Of a stretch of DNA of 64,000 nt, positions 38,400-46,742 are shown in pieces. The stretch lies in assembly GCF_021390475.1 (NCBI RefSeq), contig NZ_JAJUWS010000004.1:124001-188000 (forward strand), given 5' to 3'. This DNA comes from Streptomyces sp. ST2-7A. GTDB taxonomy: Bacteria; Actinomycetota; Actinomycetes; Streptomycetales; Streptomycetaceae. The position numbers and the translations under genes are program-made. Within the stretch, counting starts at the first letter, position 1, and each line of letters starts with the position of its first letter. Below the pieces are notes generated by a model. The model saw nothing but the letters and a program-made list of their open reading frames with translations, had not been told where the DNA came from and searched no databases.

Positions 38400-39791
38400 T
38401 TGTCCACGCCAGTCGGCACCCGGCTCACCGAGTCCGAACTCGATCGGCTCCGGCGAAGTCAGTCCATGCACTACAACCACTACGGCCGCCCGCCCCTGCC
38501 GTTCGCCTGCCTGGGCGCCCGGGGAGTCGAGCTGAAGGCGGTGGAGCTCGCCGGGCCCCGAAGCGGCGAAATCTTCACCCTCTTCGACGCCGGCGGCGGT
38601 TACGGGAGCGCCTGCCTGGGCGCCGGCCACGACAGTGTGCGGCGTTCCCTGCAGCGGGCCGTCACCGACACCGGGTACGTGACCGACGAGATCGCGTCCC
38701 GCGAACGGGCGGCCCTGCTGGACCAGCTGTTCGGGGCCGAGGGATTGTGGACCGACCACTTCCCCGGTGACGCCTACCACGTCGCGGGCCGAAACTCCGG
38801 CTCCGAGGGACTGGAACTGGCACTCCGGCTGGTCCTCGAATCGCGGTTCGACCCCAGGCGTCTGCGCCATCGCCCCGGGCGCGAGAAGCGGGACACCATC
38901 CTGGCGTTCGAGGGCGCCTGGCACGGCTGGACCCATGGCCTGCTGCCGTTCCTCAACCGCCGGCACTACCGGGTGGGTCTGCCGGGCCCCGTCGCGGACC
39001 ACGACTACGGCCTGCGAGTGGAACACATCCCGTTCGGCGACGAGGGCGCGCTGGAGGAGTACTTCGCAGCCAACTCCGAGCGGCTGCTCGCCGTCTTCGT
39101 CGAACCCGTCCAGGGCGACGCCGGAATCCTGCTGCCCCCGCCCGGGTACCTGCGCCGCCTGTCGGGGAGGTGCGGGGACAACGACACCTGGCTGGTCGCC
39201 GACGAGGTGCTGACCTTCGCGAAGACCGGCCGCTGGTTCGGCATGCACGACGTGGAGGGACCGGTCCCCACCGACATCACGGTGATCGGCAAGAGCCTGG
39301 GAATGGGCGCGCTGTCGACCTCCATGGTCATCGCCCGCCGTGAGCTGCGGGCCCGTGCCACCGGCACCATCTCCACCTCCGACCTGCGTCCGCTGACCTG
39401 CGCCGTGATGCGCGACGGCATCGACCACCTGGTGAGCGAGGGCCTGCTCAAGCACTCCGCGGAACTGGGCGCACGGCTGGCCGACCGGCTGCGGTCCGGG
39501 CTCGTCGGGCGCTTCCCCGAGATCTACACGCACACGCGGGGCCTCGGCGTCATGCACGGCGTGGAGTTGTCCGAGACCGCATCGGCCCAACTGGACCTCC
39601 TGCGCACCCACCTGATCTCGGCCGGAGTGTACGTCGAGTTCATGGCCGGGGCCGGAAAGCGCTCCCACGGTCTGCGCTACGTGTACCCGACGATGCGGAT
39701 AGCTCCGCCGTTGATCACCGGCGAGGCGCAGGCGGACGAGATCGTCGACCGGCTGGGCGAGGGCACCCGGCGCTTCCAGGAGACGCTGTGA
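38400..39791 (+). CDS. Class III PLP-dependent aminotransferase of the cluster
   Basis: A 463-residue fold-type I aminotransferase. PLP features are the GSEGLELAL cofactor-phosphate region near residue 134, WHGW near 174, the Asp pairing the pyridine nitrogen in WLVADEV (Asp268), and the Schiff-base Lys in VIGKSLGMG (Lys298). Class III enzymes usually transfer amino groups at omega or beta positions, and some act on carrier-bound thioesters. TTG 38400 is preferred because GGAG lies six bases upstream and the protein then starts MSTPVGTRL; a GTG at 38352 would add 16 residues without a ribosome site. The stop overlaps the thioesterase gene. It probably aminates a carbonyl of the ACP-bound chain or the lysine-derived semialdehyde; which is unknown. 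Confidence 0.92.
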   Translation: MSTPVGTRLTESELDRLRRSQSMHYNHYGRPPLPFACLGARGVELKAVELAGPRSGEIFTLFDAGGGYGSACLGAGHDSVRRSLQRAVTDTGYVTDEIASRERAALLDQLFGAEGLWTDHFPGDAYHVAGRNSGSEGLELALRLVLESRFDPRRLRHRPGREKRDTILAFEGAWHGWTHGLLPFLNRRHYRVGLPGPVADHDYGLRVEHIPFGDEGALEEYFAANSERLLAVFVEPVQGDAGILLPPPGYLRRLSGRCGDNDTWLVADEVLTFAKTGRWFGMHDVEGPVPTDITVIGKSLGMGALSTSMVIARRELRARATGTISTSDLRPLTCAVMRDGIDHLVSEGLLKHSAELGARLADRLRSGLVGRFPEIYTHTRGLGVMHGVELSETASAQLDLLRTHLISAGVYVEFMAGAGKRSHGLRYVYPTMRIAPPLITGEAQADEIVDRLGEGTRRFQETL

Positions 39792-40261
39792 CCTCGGCGG
39801 ACGCCCCGGCTACCGCCATCGGTACGGTACGGCGCCGGATCGAGCACGTCGACACCGACGCCTCCGGGGTCGTCCACTTCTCCCGATACGTCTCCCTCCT
39901 GGAGACCTTCGTACTCGACCACTTCGAGGAACACGGCGCGGGTCTGGCCCGTATCGCCGAACTCGGCGCCGACCTCGCCGTCACCGAGCTCACGGTGCGC
40001 TACCGCAGGCCGGGCGCCTACCGGGACCCGATCGCCGGGGAGGTCGTCGTGGAGCACGTCGGGGCCGCCCGCATCCGGGTGGCCGCCAGTCTGCTGCGGG
40101 AGGAGACGGACGGATCACGCACCGAACTCGCCTCCGGAACCCTCACCTTCGCAGCCGTCCACCCGGGGACCGGCACCCCGGTGCCGCTGCCTCCGGCTGT
40201 CCGTCACACTCTGAAAGGGATCGTCCCCCATGCAGCTCGACACGACATCGCAGCACTCTGA
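39788..40261 (+). CDS. 4HBT-type hotdog thioesterase
   Basis: A 157-residue acyl-thioesterase of the 4-hydroxybenzoyl-CoA thioesterase family. The active-site segment HVDTDASGVVHFSRYVSLLE near residues 20-39 contains the catalytic Asp and the helix typical of this family. RYRRPGAYRDPIAGEVVVEH and ELASGTLTFAAVHP complete the hotdog fold. Its GTG overlaps the aminotransferase stop by four bases, and its own 3' end overlaps the FabZ-like start by 32 bases. Similar enzymes in aryl-polyene and related discrete-KS clusters release or trim chains. Here it sits beside a second, alpha/beta-hydrolase thioesterase, so one may release product and the other edit. Confidence 0.9.
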   Translation: MTSADAPATAIGTVRRRIEHVDTDASGVVHFSRYVSLLETFVLDHFEEHGAGLARIAELGADLAVTELTVRYRRPGAYRDPIAGEVVVEHVGAARIRVAASLLREETDGSRTELASGTLTFAAVHPGTGTPVPLPPAVRHTLKGIVPHAARHDIAAL

Positions 40262-40772
40262 ACGTACGGCGGCGGCAACGCCCCCGGCGCAGGAGCCGCA
40301 GCAGGGTGCCGACCGGCAGATCGGCTTCTCGGAGCTCAAGAAGTGGCTGCGCCACCGCCACCCGATGATCTACATCGACCGGATCACCGACCACGAGCCC
40401 GGGGTCTTCCTCAAGAGCCTGCTGTCGGTCTCCGGGAACCTCGACGCCATCGCAGGACACTTCCCGGAACGGGCGATCTACCCGGGGAGCCACCTGATGC
40501 AGGCTTTCGCGCAGTCCGGGATCATCCTCTACCAGATGAGCACCAGCCCGCTGGCCGACGACGAGCTGACGCTGATCGGTTCCGTCAAGTCGCGGTTCAC
40601 CAGGCCCGTCGTCCCCGGCGACCAAGTGATCTTCGATGTCCGAGCCGACCGGCTGGTCGGCGCCACGTTCTTCTTCTCGTGCCAGGCGACCGTCGACGGC
40701 CTGACGGTCGCCGCCTTCCGCGGAACGCTGACCCGCAGGAAGGCCGCGGACCTCGGCCGTCAGCTGTGGTGA
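40230..40772 (+). CDS. FabZ-like hotdog protein with altered active site
   Basis: A 180-residue FabA/FabZ-like protein. After a 30-residue polar leader the fold is clear: WLRHRHPMIYIDRI near residue 39 and GHFPERAIYPGSHLMQAFAQ (residues 76-95). The catalytic His is present (His77). The partner acid of FabZ (Glu in PGVLxLEAxAQ) or FabA (Asp) is replaced by Gln91. It may therefore bind a beta-hydroxyacyl or other ACP-linked chain without normal dehydration, or dehydrate by another route. The ATG lies inside the end of the thioesterase gene, and the stop overlaps the ketosynthase start by four bases. No ketoreductase is present in the cluster to provide a beta-hydroxyl substrate. Confidence 0.88.
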   Translation: MQLDTTSQHSERTAAATPPAQEPQQGADRQIGFSELKKWLRHRHPMIYIDRITDHEPGVFLKSLLSVSGNLDAIAGHFPERAIYPGSHLMQAFAQSGIILYQMSTSPLADDELTLIGSVKSRFTRPVVPGDQVIFDVRADRLVGATFFFSCQATVDGLTVAAFRGTLTRRKAADLGRQLW

Positions 40773-42535
40773 GTGCCGGGCCCGAGGTCGTCGTCACCGG
40801 CATGGCCTGGGCGACTCCGCTGGGCGACGGCCTCCAGGAAGTGTGGCAGCAGCTCTGCTCGGGCGCGACGGGTGTCGTCGACCAACCGTCGCCGCACCGG
40901 CTGCGTACGGAACGTGCTGCCGTCGTGCCCTCCCCGGCCTACCGCCCCGGAGGTCGGGAGGCATGGGACCGGCAGGTCGCCCTCGCGGTGCGCACCATGG
41001 CCGCGGCCTTGCGGGACGCGGGCGTGGCGGCGGACGACGGGCGGTTGACCCTCGTTCCGGGCACCAGCTTCGACGCCCGCATCGATTGCGAGGATCCCCA
41101 GGAGGGCTGGGCCGTGGCGGCGGCCCGCCAACTCGGCCACCGGAGGCGGCCGTTGGTGGTCACCACCGCCTGCTCGGCCGGGGCCGACAGCCTGTTGCTC
41201 GCCCGGGCACTGCTCCGCGAGGGCGACGGCGAGGGAATCTTCCTGGCGGGCGGGGCGGACGTACTGACCGAGGCCAAGCGGCTCGGTCATTCCGCACTCG
41301 GCACGATGAGTCCCACCGGGCTGCGCGCCTTCGACGTGGCGCACGACGGCATGACCCTCGGTGAGGGCGCGGGCTTCCTGGTGTTGGAAGGCGCTGTCGC
41401 GGCCCGCCGCCGGGGCGCCCGGGTGTACGCGACGCTGAGCGGCGCGGGTTCGGCCAATGACGCCTCCGGGCTGACCGCACCGGACCCGTCCGGGCGCACC
41501 GTGACCGCCGCGGTGCAGCGGGCCCTCGCCGGGTCGGGCAGCGGGCCCGGCGACGTGGCCGTGATCTGCGCGCACGGCACCGGCACCCCGCTCAACGACG
41601 AGGTCGAAGCCGCCACCGTACAGCGGCTGTTCGGCGGCGTCCGGACCGGGCCCGCCGCCGTGGTCTTCGGAACCAAGGGGGCGCTCGGCCACAGTCTCGG
41701 CGCCACCGGGGCGATCGAGGCGGTGGCCACCGTGCTCGCCCTCCAGGAGGGACACGTACCTCCCCTCCACGGGCTCTCCTCCCCGCTGCCGGGGCTGTCG
41801 CTGCGGCTGCCCCGCGCGGGGCCGGAGAAGACGCACGGAACACAAGGCATCAGCCTCACCCTGGGTTTCGGCGGATTCAACACCTGTCTGCTGTTCGACT
41901 CCGGGCCGCTCGTCGGGATCGACGCGCCCACCGCGGTGCCTTCCGGGTCCGGCAGCCGCACATCGGCCCTGCCGCTCGCCGTCGCCGGGCACGCGACCCT
42001 GTCCGTCGCCGACCCCGCGTCCTGCACGCGCAACAAACCGTCCTTCTACGCCGACCCGATCGCCTGGCTGATCGTCTCCGCGGCCGAAGAGGCGCTCGTC
42101 CCCTGCCGGGAGGAGGTACTGGCGGATCCCGACGAGGTCGCCGTCCTGCTCACCAACGACGGCCGGGCTCTGCCCACGCACCTCAGGATCGCCCGGGACG
42201 CGGCGCGCGGCCGGGTCTCGCCACTGCGGTTCGCGGGCTCCAACCCCGGCATCCTGGCCGGACTCACCTGCCTCACCCTCGGTCTGCGGGGCCCGTCCCT
42301 GGTCCTGGAGGCGGACCCCGACGACGCCGCGGACGTCGCGACGGCGCTGGCCGGGCACTGGCTGCACGCCGGCCGGGCGAGGTACGTGCTGTGGGCCGCG
42401 TACCGGCAGCACGGCGCCTCGTGCACGGCGACCTGCGTGGTGCTCCGTGCCGGAACCCCCGACGACGACGCTGCCGAGTTCGTCCGAAAACTGTTCACCG
42501 ACCCGCCGACCGCCGACGCGGTACAGCGGCCATGA
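40769..42535 (+). CDS. Beta-ketoacyl synthase fused to a C-terminal half-ketosynthase domain
   Basis: A 588-residue fusion. Residues 1-385 form a complete condensing enzyme with the catalytic triad visible: Cys135 in VVTTACSAG, His269 in ICAHGTGTPLND, and His308 in TKGALGHSLGATG with Lys303. Residues about 398-560 resemble only the N-terminal half of a second ketosynthase (FAGSNPGILAGLTCLTLGLR, GPSLVLEADPDD). The position of the nucleophilic Cys there is Asp516. It looks like a chain-length-factor-type partner that has been shortened and fused. The GTG overlaps the FabZ-like stop. It should condense malonyl units onto the chain carried by the ACP. No acyltransferase domain is present, so malonyl loading would rely on primary metabolism. 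Confidence 0.92.
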   Translation: MSAGPEVVVTGMAWATPLGDGLQEVWQQLCSGATGVVDQPSPHRLRTERAAVVPSPAYRPGGREAWDRQVALAVRTMAAALRDAGVAADDGRLTLVPGTSFDARIDCEDPQEGWAVAAARQLGHRRRPLVVTTACSAGADSLLLARALLREGDGEGIFLAGGADVLTEAKRLGHSALGTMSPTGLRAFDVAHDGMTLGEGAGFLVLEGAVAARRRGARVYATLSGAGSANDASGLTAPDPSGRTVTAAVQRALAGSGSGPGDVAVICAHGTGTPLNDEVEAATVQRLFGGVRTGPAAVVFGTKGALGHSLGATGAIEAVATVLALQEGHVPPLHGLSSPLPGLSLRLPRAGPEKTHGTQGISLTLGFGGFNTCLLFDSGPLVGIDAPTAVPSGSGSRTSALPLAVAGHATLSVADPASCTRNKPSFYADPIAWLIVSAAEEALVPCREEVLADPDEVAVLLTNDGRALPTHLRIARDAARGRVSPLRFAGSNPGILAGLTCLTLGLRGPSLVLEADPDDAADVATALAGHWLHAGRARYVLWAAYRQHGASCTATCVVLRAGTPDDDAAEFVRKLFTDPPTADAVQRP

Positions 42536-42548
42536 AGGGACACCACGG

Positions 42549-43949
42549 ATGTCTGTCACGGATGACCTCCTGTTGGAACACCGGCGGGTCACCGAGTTCC
42601 TGGACCGCTCCTCCGAGCCCGACGCGGCCGACGGCCCCGAGCCGACGCTGGACGACACCCTGGCCGCGTTGGCCGCGCTGGGTCTGCCTCCCGGCAGCGC
42701 CGTGCTGCTGGCGCTCTCCAACTCCCTGCACATGCTGCGCCTCTACCTGTCCGTCCTGCTCCTGGGGCTGGTGCCGCTCGCCATCGCCCCGGCGACCCCC
42801 TCGGCGCGCATCCGCAGGCTGGCCCGGCAACTGGATGTCCGGGCGCTGATCGCCGCCCGGCCCGACCCGCAACGCTACGGCGTCCCGCGCGCCCACCCGG
42901 TCCCGGGCGGTGCGGCCGTCCTGCTGAACGAGGCGAGCGGCCCGCCCCCGTACCGGGCAGGAGACGTGCTGATGTCGACCTCCGGGACGTCCGGGGCCGC
43001 CGGCGCCTGCCTGCACCGGGCCTCGTCCCTGCTGCGCAACGCGGAGCGGCACGCCGGGGCCGTGGGGATGCACGCGGGCGACACCGTCCTCGTCAACCTG
43101 CCCCTGTACTACTCGTACGCGATGGTCGCGCAGGTGCTGGCCGCGTACGGGTGCGGCGCCGGGGTGGTGGTGTCCGGGCCGCCCTTCTCCCCGGCCGGGT
43201 ACCTCAAACAGATCGCGGACCACGGGGTGACCCACTCCTCCATCACGCCGACGATCGTCCGGCGGCTCCTTGAAGAACCCACGGGAGCGCCGTCGGGCGT
43301 CCGGGCGCTCACCGTCGGCGGCGATCACGTACCGCCGGAGCAGGTGGCCCGGCTGCTGGCGGGTCGTCCCGGCGGCGAGCTGTACCTCACCTACGGGCTG
43401 ACCGAGGCGGGGCCCCGGGTGTCCACCCTCGCCGCGCACGCGGAACCCCCGTACCGGTACGCCTCCGTGGGGCTGCCGTTGCCCGGGGTCCGGGTCTGGC
43501 TGCGCGAGCAGCCCGGTGAGGAGGGCACCGGTGAGCTCATGGTCGCCAGCGACACGGCGCTCGTGCGCAAGATCTCCGACGCACCGGGAGTCGGACGGAC
43601 GCCGACCGCCCCGGGGGTCGTCGCGACCGGTGACGTCTTCCGCATCGAGGACGGCTACCTCTTCTTCCGGGGCCGCCGGTCGGACTTCGTGATGATCCGG
43701 GGCGAGAAGGTCTCCCTCAGCTCCGTCCGCCAGACCGCGCTGACCCTGCCCGGTGTGGTGCGCTGTGTGACAAAGGTGGGCACAGGGGACGACGGAGAGT
43801 CCTTCCTGGAGGTGGAGTTGGAGGTGGCCGATCCGCAACCCGACGCGGCGCAGACCATGCGGCGGACCCTCAACTCCGTCCTCCTGCCGTTGGAGCGCCC
43901 CCGTACCGTCACGGTGACCGAGGCCGACCGGGAGAGCTTCCACAAGTGA
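42549..43949 (+). CDS. AMP-dependent acyl/aminoacyl ligase
   Basis: A 466-residue stand-alone adenylating enzyme, shorter than usual (about 500-550). Motifs are A3 MSTSGTSGAAGACLHR (without the usual PKG), A5 YLTYGLTEAGPR, A7 VVATGDVF, A8 FFRGRRSDFVMIRGEKVS, and a terminal Lys in RESFHK that sits where the A10 catalytic Lys is expected, making it the last residue. It should activate a carboxylate and load it on the ACP. Candidate substrates in this context are a fatty or aromatic acid starter or a lysine-derived imino acid such as pipecolate; sequence alone does not say. AAGGGA precedes the ATG. The stop overlaps the type II thioesterase gene. Confidence 0.9.
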   Translation: MSVTDDLLLEHRRVTEFLDRSSEPDAADGPEPTLDDTLAALAALGLPPGSAVLLALSNSLHMLRLYLSVLLLGLVPLAIAPATPSARIRRLARQLDVRALIAARPDPQRYGVPRAHPVPGGAAVLLNEASGPPPYRAGDVLMSTSGTSGAAGACLHRASSLLRNAERHAGAVGMHAGDTVLVNLPLYYSYAMVAQVLAAYGCGAGVVVSGPPFSPAGYLKQIADHGVTHSSITPTIVRRLLEEPTGAPSGVRALTVGGDHVPPEQVARLLAGRPGGELYLTYGLTEAGPRVSTLAAHAEPPYRYASVGLPLPGVRVWLREQPGEEGTGELMVASDTALVRKISDAPGVGRTPTAPGVVATGDVFRIEDGYLFFRGRRSDFVMIRGEKVSLSSVRQTALTLPGVVRCVTKVGTGDDGESFLEVELEVADPQPDAAQTMRRTLNSVLLPLERPRTVTVTEADRESFHK

Positions 43950-44737
43950 CCGCGCCGTCCGTCCCCCGCACCGCACCGCCCCGCCGGGACGCGGTGCTCC
44001 GGCTGTTCTGCGTACCGCACGCCGGAGGTTCGGCCCGTGTCTTCCGGGACTGGCAGCGGTACGCTCCGCCCGGCATCGAGGTGGTCCCGGCGGGACGAGG
44101 CACACGGGCGGGAGCGTCCGCCGCACGGTCGGTACGGGAAATCGCCCGCGACTTCGCCGCGACGGTGCGCGCCACGGTCGGGCGGAACCCGTACGTCCTG
44201 CTCGGGCACAGCATGGGCAGCCTGATCGCGTACGAGGTGGCTGCCGCAGCGGGGTCGAAGGACCTGCCGGCGCCGGCACTGCTGGTGGTGTCCGGGCGCA
44301 ACCCGCCGCACCGCCCGCCCGCCTGGACGCATCGGGTCCTCGGCCTCACCGACGGCGAACTGCTCGCCGAGCTCCGGGCCCTCGGGAGCGTGCCGCCCGG
44401 GCTGAGTCCTTCGATCGCCGCGCACTTCTTCCTGCCCGCCTTCCGCGCCGACCTGCGGATGGCCCACACCTACCTGCCCGCGCAACAGCTCCGGTGCACG
44501 GTGGCGCCCCTGCTCGTACTGGCAGGCCGTCAGGACCCCTTGACGGACGACGCCGTGCTGCCGCAGTGGGGGCGGTACTCCGACGAAGGCTGCACCGTTG
44601 CCCACCACGACGGCGGTCATTTCGCCCTGTACGAAAGGGTTCCCTGGCTGATGGGGCTCATCGGCGCGCAATTGCGGCGGGCCGAACCGGGACCGCCCGG
44701 ACGCTCGTCCGTCGGAAAAGAAGGTCACGGATGTTGA
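43946..44737 (+). CDS. Type II thioesterase (alpha/beta hydrolase)
   Basis: A 263-residue alpha/beta hydrolase of the type II editing thioesterase group found with PKS and NRPS systems. The nucleophile elbow is LLGHSMGSLIAYE (Ser89), the acid is in LAGRQDPLTDDA, and the catalytic His in HDGGHFALYER near residue 230. FCVPHAGGSARVFRDW near the start is a family signature. These enzymes usually clear stalled or wrong acyl groups from carrier proteins. The GTG overlaps the AMP-ligase stop by four bases, and its end overlaps the exporter start by seven. Confidence 0.93.
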   Translation: MTAPSVPRTAPPRRDAVLRLFCVPHAGGSARVFRDWQRYAPPGIEVVPAGRGTRAGASAARSVREIARDFAATVRATVGRNPYVLLGHSMGSLIAYEVAAAAGSKDLPAPALLVVSGRNPPHRPPAWTHRVLGLTDGELLAELRALGSVPPGLSPSIAAHFFLPAFRADLRMAHTYLPAQQLRCTVAPLLVLAGRQDPLTDDAVLPQWGRYSDEGCTVAHHDGGHFALYERVPWLMGLIGAQLRRAEPGPPGRSSVGKEGHGC

Positions 44738-45687
44738 AGGGCTACCTGCTCATCGGGCTCTCCGCCACCGGCTTCGGGCTCATGCCCGTCTTCGCCACGT
44801 TCGCCTACCGTGACGGGCTGACCCTCGCCACGCTGCTCTTCCTCCGCTTCGCCCTCGCAGCGGCGGTCTTCCTCCCCTACGCGATCCGCCACGCGCGCCG
44901 CGCCGGCCCCCCGAAGCGGGCGGACCTGCTGCGGCTGGTCGTGCTGGGCGGTGTCCTGTACACGGCACAGTCGACGCTGTACTTCTCGTCCGTCAAACAC
45001 ATCTCGCCCGCGCTGGCTGCCCTGTTGTTGTACGTGTACCCGGCCCTGGTGGCCACCGTGTCCGCCGTCATCGGCCGGGACAGGCCCTCGGCAGCCATCG
45101 TCGGCTCGATGCTGGCGTCCTTCGCCGGAGTGTCACTCGTGCTGGGCCGCATCGGGGCGGACCTGAACATCGTGGGCGTCCTGCAGGTGCTCGGCGCCGC
45201 CGGGGTCTACACCGCCTACATCCTGTACGGCGACCGGGTGAGCGGCAGTGTGCACCCCGTGGTGATGACGGCCTGCGTCTCGGCGGCCGCGGCGGTCTCC
45301 TTCCTGCTGTACGGGGCGGCCACGGGCGACCTGAGGCTCGACTTCGCGTTCCGGGGCTGGCTCTGGGTGCTCGCCCTGGCCCTGATCTCCACGGTCGTGG
45401 CGATTCTCTGCTTCTTCCTCGGGATGACCCTGATCGGTCCGACGCGCGCGTCGATCGGCAGCATGCTGGAGCCCGTGGTGAGTATCGTCGCCAGCGCGGC
45501 GCTGCTGAGCAGCGGGTTGACGTGGCTGCAACTCCTGGGGGCCGCCCTGGTCCTGACCGGTGCCACCGCCGGCGTCCTCTCCCGCCGCCCCTCGTCCCCG
45601 GGCGCGCAGCCCACGCCACCACCGCAGCTCTCACGGGACCACGACGTCACGCCACCACGCTCCGGGCAGCCACCCCCGCGCCGCTGA
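44731..45687 (+). CDS. DMT-superfamily (EamA) exporter of the cluster
   Basis: A 318-residue permease with ten predicted membrane helices in two EamA repeats: LIGLSATGFGLMPVFATFAY at the start, ALAALLLYVYPALVATVSAV in repeat one, and PTRASIGSMLEPVVSIVASA in repeat two. A hydrophilic Pro-rich tail of about 40 residues ends the protein. AAAAGAAGGT precedes the ATG, which lies inside the end of the thioesterase gene. DMT exporters move amino acids and small metabolites, including the opine metallophore exporter of Pseudomonas. Being inside the operon it is the likely exporter of the product or of a toxic intermediate. Confidence 0.9.
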   Translation: MLKGYLLIGLSATGFGLMPVFATFAYRDGLTLATLLFLRFALAAAVFLPYAIRHARRAGPPKRADLLRLVVLGGVLYTAQSTLYFSSVKHISPALAALLLYVYPALVATVSAVIGRDRPSAAIVGSMLASFAGVSLVLGRIGADLNIVGVLQVLGAAGVYTAYILYGDRVSGSVHPVVMTACVSAAAAVSFLLYGAATGDLRLDFAFRGWLWVLALALISTVVAILCFFLGMTLIGPTRASIGSMLEPVVSIVASAALLSSGLTWLQLLGAALVLTGATAGVLSRRPSSPGAQPTPPPQLSRDHDVTPPRSGQPPPRR

Positions 45688-45731
45688 TCGGCCGCCACTC
45701 GTCCCTCCCCCGAGGAGAACCAGGAGACCCC

Positions 45732-46742
45732 ATGTCCACACCTCCGCTCTTCTGTTCGGCCGAGGAGGTCGCGACGCTGCTGGGAATGGACGAGGCCATC
45801 GCCTCCCAGCGTCGCGCGTTCACCACCCTCGCCCACGGCACGGCCGACCTGCCGCCGAAGGTCATGCATCCGAGCCGCTTCGACGACAGCGTGATGTTCT
45901 GTTACGTGTCCCGCCTCTCCGCGGACACCGGCGCGGTCGCCAAGTTCGGCGGCGTCCACCCCGCCAACCGGCTACACGGCCTGCCCAGCGTGAACGCGGT
46001 CGTCGTCGTTCTCGACCCCGGGACCGGGACCGTCGTCGCGGTGCTGGACGGCACCGCGGTGACGACCCTGCGCACCGCCGCGGCGAGTGCGGTGGCCGTC
46101 GACGCGCTCGCGCTTTCGGACGCGGACGAGCTGGGACTGCTCGGCTCGGGCACCCAGGCGCTGGCCCACGCCCGTGCTGTCGCACGGGTACGGCCGCTGC
46201 GTGCGGTACGCGTATGGAGTCCCACCGGGAAGCACCGCGTCCTGGCCGCCGAGCGCATCGCCGCCGAACTCGGGGTGCGGGCCGACGCGGTGGACAGCGC
46301 GCGGGAGGCGGTGAACGGCGTGCCCGTGGTCGCTACCTGCACCCTCAGCCGTGAGCCGGTCCTGCGCGGACGCTGGCTGTCGCCGGGCGCCACGGTGGTG
46401 GGCGTCGGCTCGTTCGAACCCGACCGGCACGAGGTGGACGCGCACGCCCTGCAACGGGCCGCCGCAGTCGTCGTGGACGATCCGCAGACCGCCGCCGGAC
46501 ACGCGGGTCCCGTGGTCGCCGCGATCGGCAGCGGCGACCTCGGGCCCGGTGACCTCGTGCCTCTCGGGCAGGTACTGATCGGGCAACGGACGGCGCGCTC
46601 CTTCGAGCAGGACATCGTCCTGTACTTCAGCGTGGGCCTCGGCCTCCAGGACGCGGCGGCGGCCTGGGCCGTCGTCGACGCAGCCAGAGCCGCGGACGCA
46701 CGACCGTCGCCTGCGGACGAGCGACCGGCGGCCGCGCGATGA
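45732..46742 (+). CDS. Ornithine cyclodeaminase/mu-crystallin family enzyme
   Basis: A 336-residue NAD(P)-dependent enzyme. Conserved residues are Lys71 in AKFGGVHP, Arg114 in TTLRTAAASA, and the dinucleotide loop LGLLGSGTQA (near 135-144). True ornithine cyclodeaminases have a catalytic Asp in a GGDxPGKTEL segment. The equivalent here reads VGSFEPDRHEVD, like mu-crystallin ketimine reductases and related N-alkyl amino acid or alanine dehydrogenases. A reductase of cyclic imino acids such as piperideine-carboxylate is therefore a better guess than a cyclodeaminase, though lysine cyclisation to pipecolate is not excluded. AGGAGA precedes the ATG, 44 bases after the exporter. Stop and next start overlap (ATGA). 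Confidence 0.9.
   Translation: MSTPPLFCSAEEVATLLGMDEAIASQRRAFTTLAHGTADLPPKVMHPSRFDDSVMFCYVSRLSADTGAVAKFGGVHPANRLHGLPSVNAVVVVLDPGTGTVVAVLDGTAVTTLRTAAASAVAVDALALSDADELGLLGSGTQALAHARAVARVRPLRAVRVWSPTGKHRVLAAERIAAELGVRADAVDSAREAVNGVPVVATCTLSREPVLRGRWLSPGATVVGVGSFEPDRHEVDAHALQRAAAVVVDDPQTAAGHAGPVVAAIGSGDLGPGDLVPLGQVLIGQRTARSFEQDIVLYFSVGLGLQDAAAAWAVVDAARAADARPSPADERPAAAR

Noticed and set aside
40760..42733. 657-residue open frame antisense to the ketosynthase fusion
   Set aside because: The plus strand holds an intact ketosynthase with catalytic residues; the antisense product is Gly/Arg/Gln-rich without motifs.
44731..45687. Staphylopine/pseudopaline-type opine metallophore system
   Set aside because: A DMT exporter and opine-type dehydrogenases are present, but there is no nicotianamine-synthase-like gene or metallophore receptor/ABC importer, and the dehydrogenase motifs fit saccharopine better.
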